From Gordonia effusa NBRC 100432 (GTDB lineage: Bacteria > Actinomycetota > Actinomycetes > Mycobacteriales > Mycobacteriaceae): 64,000 nt of DNA. The notes under the pieces are model-generated. The model did not search any database. It was not told where the DNA came from and saw only the letters and a list, made by a program, of their open reading frames with translations. A program made the position numbers and the translations under genes. The stretch is taken from assembly GCF_000241305.1 (NCBI RefSeq), contig NZ_BAEH01000039.1, positions 1 through 64,000 of the forward strand, in the 5' to 3' direction. Below, in pieces: positions 53,336 through 62,851 of the stretch; within the stretch, counting starts at the first letter, position 1, and the number at the start of each line of letters is the position of its first letter.

Positions 53336-54112
53336 TCACGGGGATGAATTTTTCTTCCGTAGCAGGTAAATATCCATGATCCACCCGATCCGCTTCCGCG
53401 CTTCCTCGCGTACTGCCCGGATCTGTTCCCCGACGTCACCTACCCGCCCGCTGATCAGTATCTCATCGTCGGTCCCGACATAAGCGCCCCACCAGATCTC
53501 ATCGTCGGCATCGGCGGTTCGTAGGAAAGCTAAGTCACCGTCGAGCATCACAATCTGGTTTCCCGCAACCTCTTTCGGTGTTTCCGAAAGGCGGCGTCCA
53601 GTGGTCACATGGATCGGTTCACCGATCCGATGCGCGACTATTCCGTGTGCTGCGGTCAACGCCGACGCGCTGGTCACTCCGGGGATCACTTCGACATCCA
53701 GCGTCAAATCATCAAGTGCCGCAAGCTGTTCGACGATACGCAGCGTGCTGTCGTATAGCGCTGGATCGCCCCACACAAGAAATGCTGCCACGCCACCGTC
53801 AGGGATGTCGGAGCGCAGAACCGTCGCGATAGCGTCGACCCGAGCTCGGTGCCACCGCCGGACTTCGGCGTCGTAATCGTCGGGCCGACGGTCCCGAGGG
53901 GGATCAGAAATCTCCACGACGCGGTACCCCGCTGGCGCATAGGCGTCGAGGATCGCGGTCCGCGCGTCGAGCAGCGACTGTTTGGCCGTTCCTTTGTCGA
54001 GCATGAGAAACGCGTCGACACCGGCCAGCGCCTCGATCGCCTGTATCGTCACCTGTTTGACGCCGCCGGGCCCTATTCCGATGACGCGCAGTGCGATTCG
54101 ATGGCTAGGCAC
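53336..54112 (-). CDS. cobF: CobF, precorrin-6A synthase (deacetylating)
   Basis: 258 residues. SAM-dependent corrin methyltransferase motifs: VIGIGPGGVKQVTIQ at the N-terminus, FLVWGDPALYDSTLRI, VEVIPGVTSASALTAAHG. The RPDDYDAEVRRWHRARV segment is specific to CobF, which methylates C-1 of precorrin-5 and releases acetate in aerobic cobalamin synthesis. Its start overlaps the 3' end of the upstream SDR gene by 8 bases. No other cob gene is in the window. Confidence 0.93.
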   Translation of the reverse strand: MPSHRIALRVIGIGPGGVKQVTIQAIEALAGVDAFLMLDKGTAKQSLLDARTAILDAYAPAGYRVVEISDPPRDRRPDDYDAEVRRWHRARVDAIATVLRSDIPDGGVAAFLVWGDPALYDSTLRIVEQLAALDDLTLDVEVIPGVTSASALTAAHGIVAHRIGEPIHVTTGRRLSETPKEVAGNQIVMLDGDLAFLRTADADDEIWWGAYVGTDDEILISGRVGDVGEQIRAVREEARKRIGWIMDIYLLRKKNSSP

Positions 54113-54932
54113 GAATCTTGGGCAGGCCGTGGACCTTGGCTACCAGATCAAGGATGGCTTGACGCGGCAGGAGACGTTGCGCGAAGAACACCACACCGGC
54201 GCGATTTCCCTTGGCATAGAGCGGTTTGGGATCATCGGACAGTGCGGCGTCGACGATGACTTTCGCCATCACGGCGGTGTCGAGGCCCTTGTCCTCATTC
54301 TTTCGAGTTGCCGCCGCGAGGGTTTCGTATTCCGCCTTGTACGGCGAGTCGTCGCCAATAAAGATGCTGCGGCGCGTGCCGATTCCAGTGGCGATCGTGC
54401 CGGGTTCCACCGTGAACATCCGAATGCCGTAGGGCGCCAGCTCACGTCGGCTCGCCATCGCGAATGCCTTGAGCGCCGACTTGGTAGCGGCGTAGTTTGA
54501 CCGGAACGCCACCGGGAAACTCGACAGCATCGAACCGACCATCACGACGGTGCCGCTCCGCCGTTCCCGCATCCCGGGCAGCAATTCCTTGGTCAGCGCG
54601 ACCGGGCCGAAGACGTTGTTGGCGAATAATGCCTCGATCGCCTCGATCGGGGTGTCCTCCAGTGCTCCGGCCTGCGACTCGCCCGCGTTGTTGATGAGGA
54701 TGTCGACGTCGCCCGCAGCTTTGGCACACTCGGCGATCGACGCGGCGTCGGCATTGTCGAGCCGCAGATAGGTGACGCCCGGAACCTTGGTCGCGACGGT
54801 GTCTGGATTGCGGCTGGTGCCGAACACGGTATGCCCGCGCTGCACGAATAGCCTGGCGGCTTCAGCGCCGATGCCATTGGAGGCGCCGGTAACGAGAACG
54901 ATCTTCGGATTTCCTGCGTAGTTGTCGGCCAC
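54105..54932 (-). CDS. short-chain dehydrogenase/reductase next to tRNA-Arg
   Basis: 275 residues from a GTG at 54932 (MADNYAGNPKIVLVTGASNG). SDR motifs: TGASNGIG, NNAGES, the active Ser in GSMLSSF, and Y-x3-K as YAATK. Substrate unknown. The GTG lies one base beyond the 3' end of the tRNA gene on the same strand, so processing of the tRNA would leave a message with almost no leader. The GGGGG of the tRNA acceptor stem is the only possible ribosome-site-like run. Confidence 0.88.
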   Translation of the reverse strand: MADNYAGNPKIVLVTGASNGIGAEAARLFVQRGHTVFGTSRNPDTVATKVPGVTYLRLDNADAASIAECAKAAGDVDILINNAGESQAGALEDTPIEAIEALFANNVFGPVALTKELLPGMRERRSGTVVMVGSMLSSFPVAFRSNYAATKSALKAFAMASRRELAPYGIRMFTVEPGTIATGIGTRRSIFIGDDSPYKAEYETLAAATRKNEDKGLDTAVMAKVIVDAALSDDPKPLYAKGNRAGVVFFAQRLLPRQAILDLVAKVHGLPKIRA

Positions 54933-54933
54933 G

Positions 54934-55006
54934 TGCCCCCGGCAGGATTCGAACCTGCGACACCCGCTTTAGGAGAGCGGTGCTCTATCCCCTGAGCTAC
55001 GAGGGC
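54934..55006 (-). tRNA. tRNA-Arg (anticodon CCT)
   Basis: 73 bases. On the minus strand the acceptor GCCCTCG pairs with CGGGGGC (one G-T), the D arm has AGCTCAGGGGATAGAGC, the anticodon stem CCGCT/AGCGG encloses CTCCTAA (anticodon CCT), and the T arm has GCAGGTTCGAATCCTGC. The discriminator is A and CCA is not encoded. It decodes the rare AGG arginine codon. It abuts the start codon of the SDR gene. Upstream, 55007-55294 holds no gene I can support. Confidence 0.96.
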
Positions 55007-55294
55007 GGGGACTGGAGGAAGATGAGGACCTTCGCATCAGTCGCCTTCTGACCACCCGCGTGGCGAGTGATCAGACGAAGGTGAGTCTACGGCACCGATT
55101 CGGGACGCTGATCTGGCAGCCGATCGAGGTATCGGCCGCGGCGAGATGTACCACCGTCCATTGGGAACCACGGCGGCGCTTCCGCTTGGGGCGGATCGGT
55201 CACAGAACGCCTCGCAAAACGCTATTGTGCGTAACAGAATTCGCCACGACCGTAGGTCGACAAGCGAACGTCAGAGGCACGACGGGAGGGAACA

Positions 55295-55801
55295 ATGGGC
55301 CGGAGAATCTTCAAAGTGTCATCGGGCGCACTCGCGGTCGCTGGCTTGCTGATCGTCAGCGCGGGTTGCTCTTCGACAGAATCAGAACCATCGACCACGC
55401 CGTCGACATTTTCATCCACGACGACAAGCCTGTCAAGCAGCTCGACTACCGGGGCACCCCGCACCAGCGCTAGTACCCCGAACCCGACCGCGAGTTCAGC
55501 CGCACCCTCGAGGCGGATGACTCCGATCGGCATCATGTGTGACCTGGTCCCCAATCCGAACACCGGCTTAAGCACGCCAGTGGTAGTACTCACTGGCAAA
55601 GTCGATTGCAGCGAAGCACTCTCCGTAGCTCGCGACTACCTGGCCGGCATCAAAGCCGGGAAGCCCGCGGGACAGGGACAGTTCATGACTGTACGGGGAT
55701 GGGACTGCAACTGGCCCTACGTCGACGGGCGCAGCCACGCCGACTCGTACCTGAAGTGCGTAGATGCATCCGGCTCGAACTCAATCCGAATTGGCAACTA
55801 G
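55295..55801 (+). CDS. Ser/Thr-rich lipoprotein of unknown function
   Basis: 168 residues, ATG with GGGAGGGAACA upstream. Signal peptide and lipobox IVSAGC, then ~45 residues of S/T/P linker, then a small domain with four Cys (MCDLVP, VDCSEA, GWDCNW, LKCVDA) that probably form two disulfides. Similar small exported proteins are frequent in Mycobacteriales; the function is unknown. Confidence 0.85.
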   Translation: MGRRIFKVSSGALAVAGLLIVSAGCSSTESEPSTTPSTFSSTTTSLSSSSTTGAPRTSASTPNPTASSAAPSRRMTPIGIMCDLVPNPNTGLSTPVVVLTGKVDCSEALSVARDYLAGIKAGKPAGQGQFMTVRGWDCNWPYVDGRSHADSYLKCVDASGSNSIRIGN

Positions 55802-55809
55802 GCACCACC

Positions 55810-56478
55810 TCAACCATGCGCCAAATACATCAAGATCGCCCGCACCCGACGATTCTCCGACTCCGGCGGCAGGTCGAGTTTGACGAAGATGTTGGCGACG
55901 TGTTTGGCCACCGCGGCGTCGGAAACCACCAGCGTGGCAGCGATTTCGGAGTTACTGGCCCCCTTGGCCATCAACTGGAGCACCTCGGATTCACGCGGCG
56001 TCAGTCGATCAATCACACTGGGCGAGAACATCTTTGCGATAACCTCCGGGTCGATGATCACACCGCCCGCGCAGACCGTGTCGACCGCTCGCAGAAAGTC
56101 GTCGACCCGGCCTACCCGTTCCTTCAGCAGATACCCCACCGACCCGCTAGACCCCGACGTCGCGTCAAGCAATCGGCGCGCGTAGGCGGCGGCCACGTAT
56201 TGGGAAAGCACGAGGACCGGCAGACCCGGTCGTCGCTCCCGAAGCTCGACAGCCGCGCGGAGTCCGTCATCACCGTCTCCCGGCGGCATCCGCACGTCGG
56301 TAATCACCAGGTCGACGTCACCAATATCGATGGCGCGCAACGCATGCGCATCGGCGACGGTCGCGATCACGTCGTGGCCCGCTCGCTGGAGTATGCGAAC
56401 CAGCCCCTCGGCCAAAAGCACCGAGTCCTCCGCGACGACTATCCGCGCACCCACTGGTGAGAACTCCCTTCGATCCAT
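55810..56478 (-). CDS. NarL/LuxR-family response regulator
   Basis: 222 residues. Receiver domain with acidic pocket (VAEDSVLL) and phospho-acceptor Asp in LVITDVRMPPGDGD, Lys in YLLKERVG; C-terminal LuxR helix-turn-helix (LTPRESEVLQLMAKGASNSE, VSDAAVAKHVANIFVKLDL). Partner of the sensor kinase 49 bases upstream. Targets unknown. Confidence 0.93.
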   Translation of the reverse strand: MDRREFSPVGARIVVAEDSVLLAEGLVRILQRAGHDVIATVADAHALRAIDIGDVDLVITDVRMPPGDGDDGLRAAVELRERRPGLPVLVLSQYVAAAYARRLLDATSGSSGSVGYLLKERVGRVDDFLRAVDTVCAGGVIIDPEVIAKMFSPSVIDRLTPRESEVLQLMAKGASNSEIAATLVVSDAAVAKHVANIFVKLDLPPESENRRVRAILMYLAHG

Positions 56479-56527
56479 CCGATCATGGCATATCGCAGAC
56501 CTCCGAGCGCCGGATCACCCAGGCGAC

Positions 56528-57814
56528 TCAAAGAGTCTTCGCCCACCGCAAGACCGTCGGACCACCGTCGGGACTCGCCAACGTCAGCGTCGCACCGAGT
56601 GCGTCGGCACGTTCCATCAGACCCGCCAGCCCGGTCCCCCGCTCGACGTCGGCCCCGCCCACACCGTCATCGGTAACGATCATCGTGATCTCTTCCCCAA
56701 GCTCGGACGCGGCGGTGTCGAATTCGATGATCACCGTGGACGCCCGACCGTGTTTGCCGGCATTGGTGACGGCTTCGCTTGCGGTGTAATACATTCCACG
56801 TTCGACGTCGGCGGGTAACCGTCGGCCCGACGGCCATCCTGCCTTCGGGAGGATGCGCACCGCGATGGGACCACCGAGTTCGGCACAGGCCGCTTCAATG
56901 CCAAAGTCATCGAGCACCTGCGGATAGACGCCGCGAACGGTGTCCCGAAGACCAGACAGAGCTCGCTCCACTCTCGTTTGCGCGGCTTCTATGTCGGCAC
57001 GGACCTGCGTGTCGTCAGTCGCCTGTGCCAGCTCGCCCAACTGCATCGACGCTCCGACCAGATCCTGTTGCGGGCCATCGTGCAGGTCACGCTCGATGCG
57101 CCGACGCTCACCCTCGAAGGACGTCACCAACACACCGCGAGACGACTGCAGACTGGATACCAGCGCGGCGAGTTCTTCTTCACGTGGCCCCAGCAACCCG
57201 CTGGCCAACGACGCGAACGCGGCCGACACCGCACCGCATAGGTACAGTCCCACAACCCCAATCGGAATCGCGATCAATACCAGCAACAGCGACTCGGCTA
57301 CCGAGTCGACGACCCACGGTCCCATGTTTATCGGTTCACCACTGCGGGCTATGAACGGCGAAAACAGCAGCGCGCCAAAGAAGGCGCCATAGATAATCAG
57401 CCCCAGACTGGCGATCGGCGCGAACGCCGCCAGTACCACCGAGTACGCGACTTCTCGCCACGTAGCGGCCTCTCCGAGCCGTGCGCCGGCCCGTTCGGTG
57501 ACCGAACCGGTTAGTGGACGATGCGGATCGCCGATCGGAGGCACCCGCAACAACGCCACCCGCTGGCGCTCGATCTTGCCCAGCAGATACGACCAGGCTG
57601 GTGCGAGCGGCAGCAGAATGATCACCACATATGCGAAGAACAACAACCAGCCGGCCACCACGGTCACCGCGACGTACGCGAGGCCGCGCCAGGGATCGGA
57701 AGATGTCAGGAATCGACGCGGGGTCCCGCCGATGATCTGCCACGGCGACGCGCGGCGCGGCGCCGACGCGGACGGGAGTGCTGATGGGACTGCGGTCATC
57801 GTGGAAGTTGCCAT
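56528..57814 (-). CDS. NarL-type sensor histidine kinase
   Basis: 428 residues if the ATG at 57814 is used; other in-frame starts up to 57850 are possible and no ribosome site decides. Four membrane segments lie in a sensor-like N-terminal half; a HisKA_3 dimerisation domain has the phospho-His in IERDLHDGPQQDLVG; the ATPase domain has TASEAVTNAGKHG and DDGVGG, and GTGLAGLMERADALGA. It autophosphorylates and signals to the response regulator downstream. Stimulus unknown, perhaps an envelope condition given the membrane sensor. Confidence 0.9.
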   Translation of the reverse strand: MATSTMTAVPSALPSASAPRRASPWQIIGGTPRRFLTSSDPWRGLAYVAVTVVAGWLLFFAYVVIILLPLAPAWSYLLGKIERQRVALLRVPPIGDPHRPLTGSVTERAGARLGEAATWREVAYSVVLAAFAPIASLGLIIYGAFFGALLFSPFIARSGEPINMGPWVVDSVAESLLLVLIAIPIGVVGLYLCGAVSAAFASLASGLLGPREEELAALVSSLQSSRGVLVTSFEGERRRIERDLHDGPQQDLVGASMQLGELAQATDDTQVRADIEAAQTRVERALSGLRDTVRGVYPQVLDDFGIEAACAELGGPIAVRILPKAGWPSGRRLPADVERGMYYTASEAVTNAGKHGRASTVIIEFDTAASELGEEITMIVTDDGVGGADVERGTGLAGLMERADALGATLTLASPDGGPTVLRWAKTL

Positions 57815-57910
57815 GCCTTCGACGCTATGGGGGCTCGACGCCATATGCACTGGTGCGACGTCGAATCTCGGTGGTAGTGCTGACGCTACCGTCGAGCGGC
57901 CAGCCGACGG

Positions 57911-59554
57911 TCATAAGGCCCGCACTGACAGCGCGACGACGAGCCGGGTCGCCGGGTCGCTCAGGTCGATGCCCGACACCTCACTGATCCGCCGAATCCG
58001 GTAGCGCAGCGTGTTGGGATGGATACCCAAGTCCTGCGCGGCTTTTCGGATATCACCGAAGTGATCGAGATAGGCGCTCAGGCTCGCGATCAGTTGACCG
58101 CCAGTTTGGCCGTCCGACGCCGCGATTGCCCGTACTCGCGAGTCGACAAGTTCCGGATGCGCGGCCAGCTGCCCGACAATCTCGCCAAGCAACATACCGG
58201 TTTGCGATGCTTCGACCGTGGTGACGTCGTGGATCAGATGACCTTCACGAGTAGCCGCGTTGAGAACGCGGTCGGCTTGCGCCCGCAGGTCGGCGACGCC
58301 CGCTAGCCCCGGCGCAGGTCCGGCGATTACTGCTCGAATCCGTCGACCGAACAGCCGCGCCGCTGCGGCAACGGCTCTGCGCGCCCATAGGTGAATATCC
58401 TTGGCCGCCAAACCATCTGCCGGCAGAACTGTGTACACCCGAGAGCCGATCGTCACGGTAACCGACTGCTGGGCAACAGCACTCGCGTGCAAGGTCAGCG
58501 CGGATAATTCCGACGATGTGAAAGTAGTTGCGTCTCCGGCGGATTCGCCGGCGATTCCGCCGAACGCGACCACCACTACTTCCACGGCGACCGGCAGATG
58601 AAATTCGCCCGCGAGGTACTCGACGTCGACATCTGGCCCAAATGCCCCGAGCAATCGGCGAACGAGATCGTCGTGTGCAGACCCCGCAGCTCGGCGTCGG
58701 GCGATCACACGGCCCGCCAGAGCCGCCGCGCCGCGCAGAATCTGTTCGACGTCGGGCGACCAATCCCGCCCGGCCCGCTGTAACCAGATGGTGCCGTAGA
58801 ACTCGCCATCACTACCCGACCGAATCGGCATGGCGAGTCTAGCTCGCAGGCCGAGGTCTGGATGTGCTTGTACCGCAATCACATCGGTCGAGTTGCGTAC
58901 AGCGTCGAGTACACCCCACCGTCGAAGCCAGGCCATCATCTCCGGTGGCCCCTCTCGCCCCAAAATGGAGAGTCGGCGTAGCTCGTCGGCCTGCTCATCG
59001 GCGGCACTGTAGGCAAGCAGGTGCGCGCGTTCGTCCTCGATATTCACCAAACCGCCGGTCTGACGCGCCACCTCGCCCGCGAGAGTGAACAGGTCTTCGA
59101 CACGGCCGGACCGGCCAGCGTCGCCGACGACGGCGTCGTCGAGCACCTGACTAATCACGTTGTAGATCCGCTCCGAGCGTGCGCGCGAATCCATTGCTAT
59201 CACCGCGATGCCCGCGCCCACCAGGTCACCGACCATCCCGGCGGGCGGATTCTTTGTCAGCACCGCCGCAGGAAGGGATCCAGCGTCAGACGCGGCCCGA
59301 AACCACCGGGCAACAGCTTGCTCATCGAGACCGACGAACAGCATGACGTCAGCGCTCCGAGTCGATTGGCCTAGGCCGAAGTGCACATCGTCGGCGTCAA
59401 TGAGCGCAACCGAAGCCACGATGGGATCGAAGTCCGGCAGGACTGAAGGGCCGGTCACCGTGTCGCCGAGTGCGGACAGCAGTTCTCCCAGCCGCACGCC
59501 GCGGCCGGATACAGGGCTGCCAGGTTTGTCCATTTGGACAAATGTTAGCGCCAT
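57911..59554 (-). CDS. PucR/CdaR-family regulator of proline catabolism
   Basis: 547 residues with ATG at 59554; a second ATG at 59533 (MDKPGSPVSGRGVRL) is a real alternative and would put the palindromic operator on the start. The N-terminal PucR-type domain, a GAF-like middle (LVNIEDERAHLLAYS) and the C-terminal PucR helix-turn-helix (DHFGDIRKAAQDLGIHPNTL, RYRIRRISEVSGID) are clear. It is divergent from pruA. In Mycobacterium tuberculosis a PucR-type protein activates the pru operon in response to proline, so the same role is inferred here. Confidence 0.88.
   Translation of the reverse strand: MALTFVQMDKPGSPVSGRGVRLGELLSALGDTVTGPSVLPDFDPIVASVALIDADDVHFGLGQSTRSADVMLFVGLDEQAVARWFRAASDAGSLPAAVLTKNPPAGMVGDLVGAGIAVIAMDSRARSERIYNVISQVLDDAVVGDAGRSGRVEDLFTLAGEVARQTGGLVNIEDERAHLLAYSAADEQADELRRLSILGREGPPEMMAWLRRWGVLDAVRNSTDVIAVQAHPDLGLRARLAMPIRSGSDGEFYGTIWLQRAGRDWSPDVEQILRGAAALAGRVIARRRAAGSAHDDLVRRLLGAFGPDVDVEYLAGEFHLPVAVEVVVVAFGGIAGESAGDATTFTSSELSALTLHASAVAQQSVTVTIGSRVYTVLPADGLAAKDIHLWARRAVAAAARLFGRRIRAVIAGPAPGLAGVADLRAQADRVLNAATREGHLIHDVTTVEASQTGMLLGEIVGQLAAHPELVDSRVRAIAASDGQTGGQLIASLSAYLDHFGDIRKAAQDLGIHPNTLRYRIRRISEVSGIDLSDPATRLVVALSVRAL
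59525..59542. promoter_or_regulatory. perfect 8-2-8 palindrome, probable operator of the PucR regulator
   Basis: TTTGTCCA-TT-TGGACAAA is a perfect inverted repeat upstream of pruA and at the 5' end of the divergent regulator gene. It covers codons 5-10 of the regulator if translation begins at 59554, or straddles the ATG at 59533. Its size and symmetry fit a dimeric helix-turn-helix protein, most simply the regulator itself. Confidence 0.75.
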
Positions 59555-59607
59555 TTCTTAGCTGATCGACCATAGTCTTGATCTTCATCCGGCGATGCAC
59601 TGGAGAT

Positions 59608-61239
59608 ATGGACGCGATCACCTCACCGCCGCGCGCGGTCAACGAGCCCGTACACACCTACGCACCCGGATCACCGGAACGGTCGGCCATTATTTCCCAA
59701 CTCGATGCCGCATCGGACAGCCAACACGAGTTCCCGCACATTATCGGCGGGGCCGAGCGAACCGGTAGCGGCGATATTGTCGACGTCGTGCAGCCGCACG
59801 CATATGGAGACAGGCTCGGCACTATCACCAACGCCACCCATGCTGACGCCCGCGCGGCGGTCGACGCGGCATTGACCGCCGCACCGGATTGGGCCGCAAC
59901 CTCTTTCGACGATCGCGCGGCTGTGCTCTTACGTGCGGCCGACTTGCTCAGCGGTCCATGGCGCGAACGGGTCGCGGCGGCCACGATGCTCGGTCAGTCA
60001 AAGACGGTGCAGCAGGCCGAGATTGACAGTCCATGCGAACTGGTCGATTTCTGGCGCTTCAACGTGGGGTTCGCGCGCGAGATCCTGGCCGAGCAGCCGG
60101 TGTCGTCGCCGGGTGTGTGGAACCGTCTCGATCACCGTCCGCTCGAGGGGTTCGTCTACGCGATCACGCCATTCAACTTCACCGCGATTGCCGGAAATCT
60201 GCCGACTGCTCCGGCGCTGATGGGTAACACCGTGGTGTGGAAACCCTCACCCACACAGGCATATTCGGCCCATCTCACGATGAAGGTCCTGCACGAGGCC
60301 GGGCTCCCACCGGGCGTCATCAATTTGGTCAACGGTGACGGTCGGGACGTATCCGACGTCGTGCTGGCGGACGAGAATCTGGCCGGCATTCACTTCACCG
60401 GATCGACGCCGACCTTCCAGCATCTCTGGCGAGAGGTCGCCCGGAATCTGACGACCTACCGGACCTATCCTCGCCTCGTGGGCGAGACCGGCGGCAAGGA
60501 CTTCATCGTCGCACACACCTCGGCCGACCCCGATGTGCTGCGAACAGCCTTGATACGCGGCGCTTTTGAGTATCAGGGACAGAAATGCTCGGCGGCGTCG
60601 AGGGCATATGTGCCACGATCGCTATGGCAGCGGATGGGCGACGATTTTCTCGCCGAGACCGATGCTCTCCGCTACGGCGATGTGCGAGACCTGTCGAATT
60701 TCGGTGGCGCGCTGATCGACCGGCGCGCCTTCAACAAAGCCGTCGCTGCCATCGACCGGGCGAAGAGTTCACCGTCGGTGACCGTCGCGGTCGGTGGTAG
60801 CTGCGACGATTCGGTCGGCTATTTCGTCCGCCCGACGGTCCTGCTATCGGATGATCCGCACGACGAATCGTTCGCGACCGAGTATTTCGCACCCATCCTC
60901 TCGGTCCACGTCTACGAGGATGACGAGTACGATTCCATTCTGCCGGTGGTGGATTCGACGGCGTCCTACGCGCTGACCGGTGCGGTGATCGCCCGTGAGC
61001 AAGCCGCCATCGATGCCGCGATGTCGGCGCTGCGATACGCGGCCGGCAACTTCTACATCAATGACAAGCCGACCGGAGCGGTGGTCGGACAACAGCCGTT
61101 CGGCGGATCACGTGCGTCGGGTACCAATGACAAGGCGGGCTCTCGTGCCAATCTCGCACGCTGGACGACCACGCGCACCATCAAAGAGACCTTCGTTCCG
61201 CCGACGTCGTCGGCCTACCCGCATATGGCGGCCGACTAA
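59608..61239 (+). CDS. pruA: PruA, L-glutamate gamma-semialdehyde (P5C) dehydrogenase
   Basis: 543 residues from the ATG at 59608 with GGAG 4 bases upstream; the earlier ATG at 59578 has no support. Aldehyde-dehydrogenase features: FVYAITPFNFTAIAGN, FTGSTPTFQ, the catalytic Glu in VGETGGKD and the catalytic Cys327 in YQGQKCSAAS; the ending INDKPTGAVVGQQPFGGSRA is typical of P5C dehydrogenases. It converts P5C/glutamate semialdehyde to glutamate with NAD+. Its stop overlaps the start of the proline dehydrogenase gene by one base. Confidence 0.96.
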   Translation: MDAITSPPRAVNEPVHTYAPGSPERSAIISQLDAASDSQHEFPHIIGGAERTGSGDIVDVVQPHAYGDRLGTITNATHADARAAVDAALTAAPDWAATSFDDRAAVLLRAADLLSGPWRERVAAATMLGQSKTVQQAEIDSPCELVDFWRFNVGFAREILAEQPVSSPGVWNRLDHRPLEGFVYAITPFNFTAIAGNLPTAPALMGNTVVWKPSPTQAYSAHLTMKVLHEAGLPPGVINLVNGDGRDVSDVVLADENLAGIHFTGSTPTFQHLWREVARNLTTYRTYPRLVGETGGKDFIVAHTSADPDVLRTALIRGAFEYQGQKCSAASRAYVPRSLWQRMGDDFLAETDALRYGDVRDLSNFGGALIDRRAFNKAVAAIDRAKSSPSVTVAVGGSCDDSVGYFVRPTVLLSDDPHDESFATEYFAPILSVHVYEDDEYDSILPVVDSTASYALTGAVIAREQAAIDAAMSALRYAAGNFYINDKPTGAVVGQQPFGGSRASGTNDKAGSRANLARWTTTRTIKETFVPPTSSAYPHMAAD

Positions 61240-62186
61240 TGAGTGTGGTCTTCGATTCACTGCTGCGTCCGGCGATCAACGCGGCGGCCGATAGTCACGC
61301 GATAAAGTCCTTCTCCCAACACAATTCGCTTACCTCGAAAGTCGTGGACCGGTTCGTCGCCGGGTCGGATCGCGCGACCCTGCTGCCGGTTCTGACGCGG
61401 GAACTCGCAGGCGGACTGTCGGTGACCGTCGACTACCTGGGCGAAGATACCGTTGACGAGCAGGCAGCCGCCGACACCGTGCGGGAGTACCTGGCGCTCA
61501 TCACCGCGATGTCTGAGGTTGGTGCCACAGGCATCGGCCGATTGGAAGTCTCGCTCAAGCTCACCGCTGTCGGATTGGCGCTGCCCGAGCACGGCCGCAA
61601 GATCGCCACCGAACATGCCCGAACGATTTGTGCCGCAGCGCATCACGCGGGCGTGTTGGTGACACTCGATGCGGAAGGATCTGGCACCGTCGACGATCGG
61701 TTGGACATTCTGCGAGAGCTTCAGTCGGACTATCCCGACGTCGGAACCGTACTGCAAGCGTATCTGCGTCGAACCGAGGAAGACTGCCGCACGCTGATTG
61801 ATGCACGAGTCCGGTTGTGCAAGGGCGCGTACGCCGAACCCGTGTCAGTGGCGTTCTCCAAATCCGCGTCGGTCGACAACTCCTACCAGCGATGTTTGCG
61901 AATTCTCATGCGGGGCAATGGGTATCCGATGATCGCCACGCATGATCCGATGATGATCGCGGCGGCGCGCGCACTCGCGAAGGAGGCTGGTCGTTCATCG
62001 GCGTCGTGGGAATACCAGATGCTCTACGGCATCCGAGCCGACGAACAGCGACGTCTGGTCGAATCTGGTTCGCGGGTAAGGGTTTACCTGCCGTACGGCC
62101 AGGAGTGGTACGGGTACTTCCTCCGACGCCTGTCCGAGCGGCCGGCGAATTTGACCTTCTTCGCGCGGTCGTTGGTTAGGCGCTGA
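61239..62186 (+). CDS. pruB: proline dehydrogenase (monofunctional, PruB type)
   Basis: 315 residues, ATG at 61239 in a TAATG overlap with pruA. The flavin-binding barrel motifs are VSLKLTAVGL, VLQAYLRRTEEDC, RLCKGAYAEP, and the proline-binding R-x2-R region near the end as YLPYGQEWYGYFLRRLSERP. It oxidises L-proline to P5C with FAD, passing electrons to the respiratory chain. With pruA it forms the complete proline-to-glutamate route under the divergent PucR-type regulator. Confidence 0.95.
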   Translation: MSVVFDSLLRPAINAAADSHAIKSFSQHNSLTSKVVDRFVAGSDRATLLPVLTRELAGGLSVTVDYLGEDTVDEQAAADTVREYLALITAMSEVGATGIGRLEVSLKLTAVGLALPEHGRKIATEHARTICAAAHHAGVLVTLDAEGSGTVDDRLDILRELQSDYPDVGTVLQAYLRRTEEDCRTLIDARVRLCKGAYAEPVSVAFSKSASVDNSYQRCLRILMRGNGYPMIATHDPMMIAAARALAKEAGRSSASWEYQMLYGIRADEQRRLVESGSRVRVYLPYGQEWYGYFLRRLSERPANLTFFARSLVRR

Positions 62187-62197
62187 GCGTCTCGCGC

Positions 62198-62851
62198 CTA
62201 CGCCAGCCCGGCGTCGTGCATCAGGATGGCCACTTGCACGCGGTTCGACACATCGAGCTTCGTGAAAATCCGGGATATATGGGCTTTTACCGTCGCGACG
62301 CTCATATATAACTCGGCGCCGATCTCGGCATTCGACGCCCCTTTCGCCAAACACACCGCGACGTCGCGTTCACGGGTGGTCAACGATTCCACCGCCCCCT
62401 GCGCGAGGGCGGACCGGTCATCGCCGTGGCCGTCTATTACCTGTTTGATCAGCGCGGCGGTGACCGTGGGGCTCAGCGCCGGCTGCCCGGCGAGCACGTT
62501 CTTGATCGCTGCGACGATGTCAGCGGGCGGAGTGTCCTTGAGCAAGAAGCCATCTGCACCCACGGCGAGCGCGCGCACCACATAATCGTCGGCGTCAAAG
62601 GTGGTTAGCACGATTACCGCGGGCGGCGACGGCAATTCTTTTAGCATCGCAGTCGCTTCGATGCCGTCCATCACCGGCATGCGCAGGTCCATCAGCAATA
62701 GGTCGACGGGGTCGGATGCATGGCTGTCCAAGGCCTCACGTCCGCTACCCGCCTCCGCGACGACGTCCAGCTCAGCATCGCCGCCAAGCAGCAATTTCAA
62801 GCCCGAACGCACCAGCGGGTCGTCGTCGACAATCATCAAACGCGCGATCAT
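62198..62851 (-). CDS. NarL/LuxR-family response regulator
   Basis: 217 residues from the ATG at 62851 (MIARLMIVDDDPLVRSGLKL), which overlaps the stop of the kinase gene as ATGA. Receiver domain with Asp in LLLMDLRMPVMDG, Lys in GFLLKDTPP; LuxR helix-turn-helix SLTTRERDVAVCLAKGASNA, MSVATVKAHISRIFTKLDVS. The coupled kinase is its partner. Targets unknown. Confidence 0.93.
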   Translation of the reverse strand: MIARLMIVDDDPLVRSGLKLLLGGDAELDVVAEAGSGREALDSHASDPVDLLLMDLRMPVMDGIEATAMLKELPSPPAVIVLTTFDADDYVVRALAVGADGFLLKDTPPADIVAAIKNVLAGQPALSPTVTAALIKQVIDGHGDDRSALAQGAVESLTTRERDVAVCLAKGASNAEIGAELYMSVATVKAHISRIFTKLDVSNRVQVAILMHDAGLA

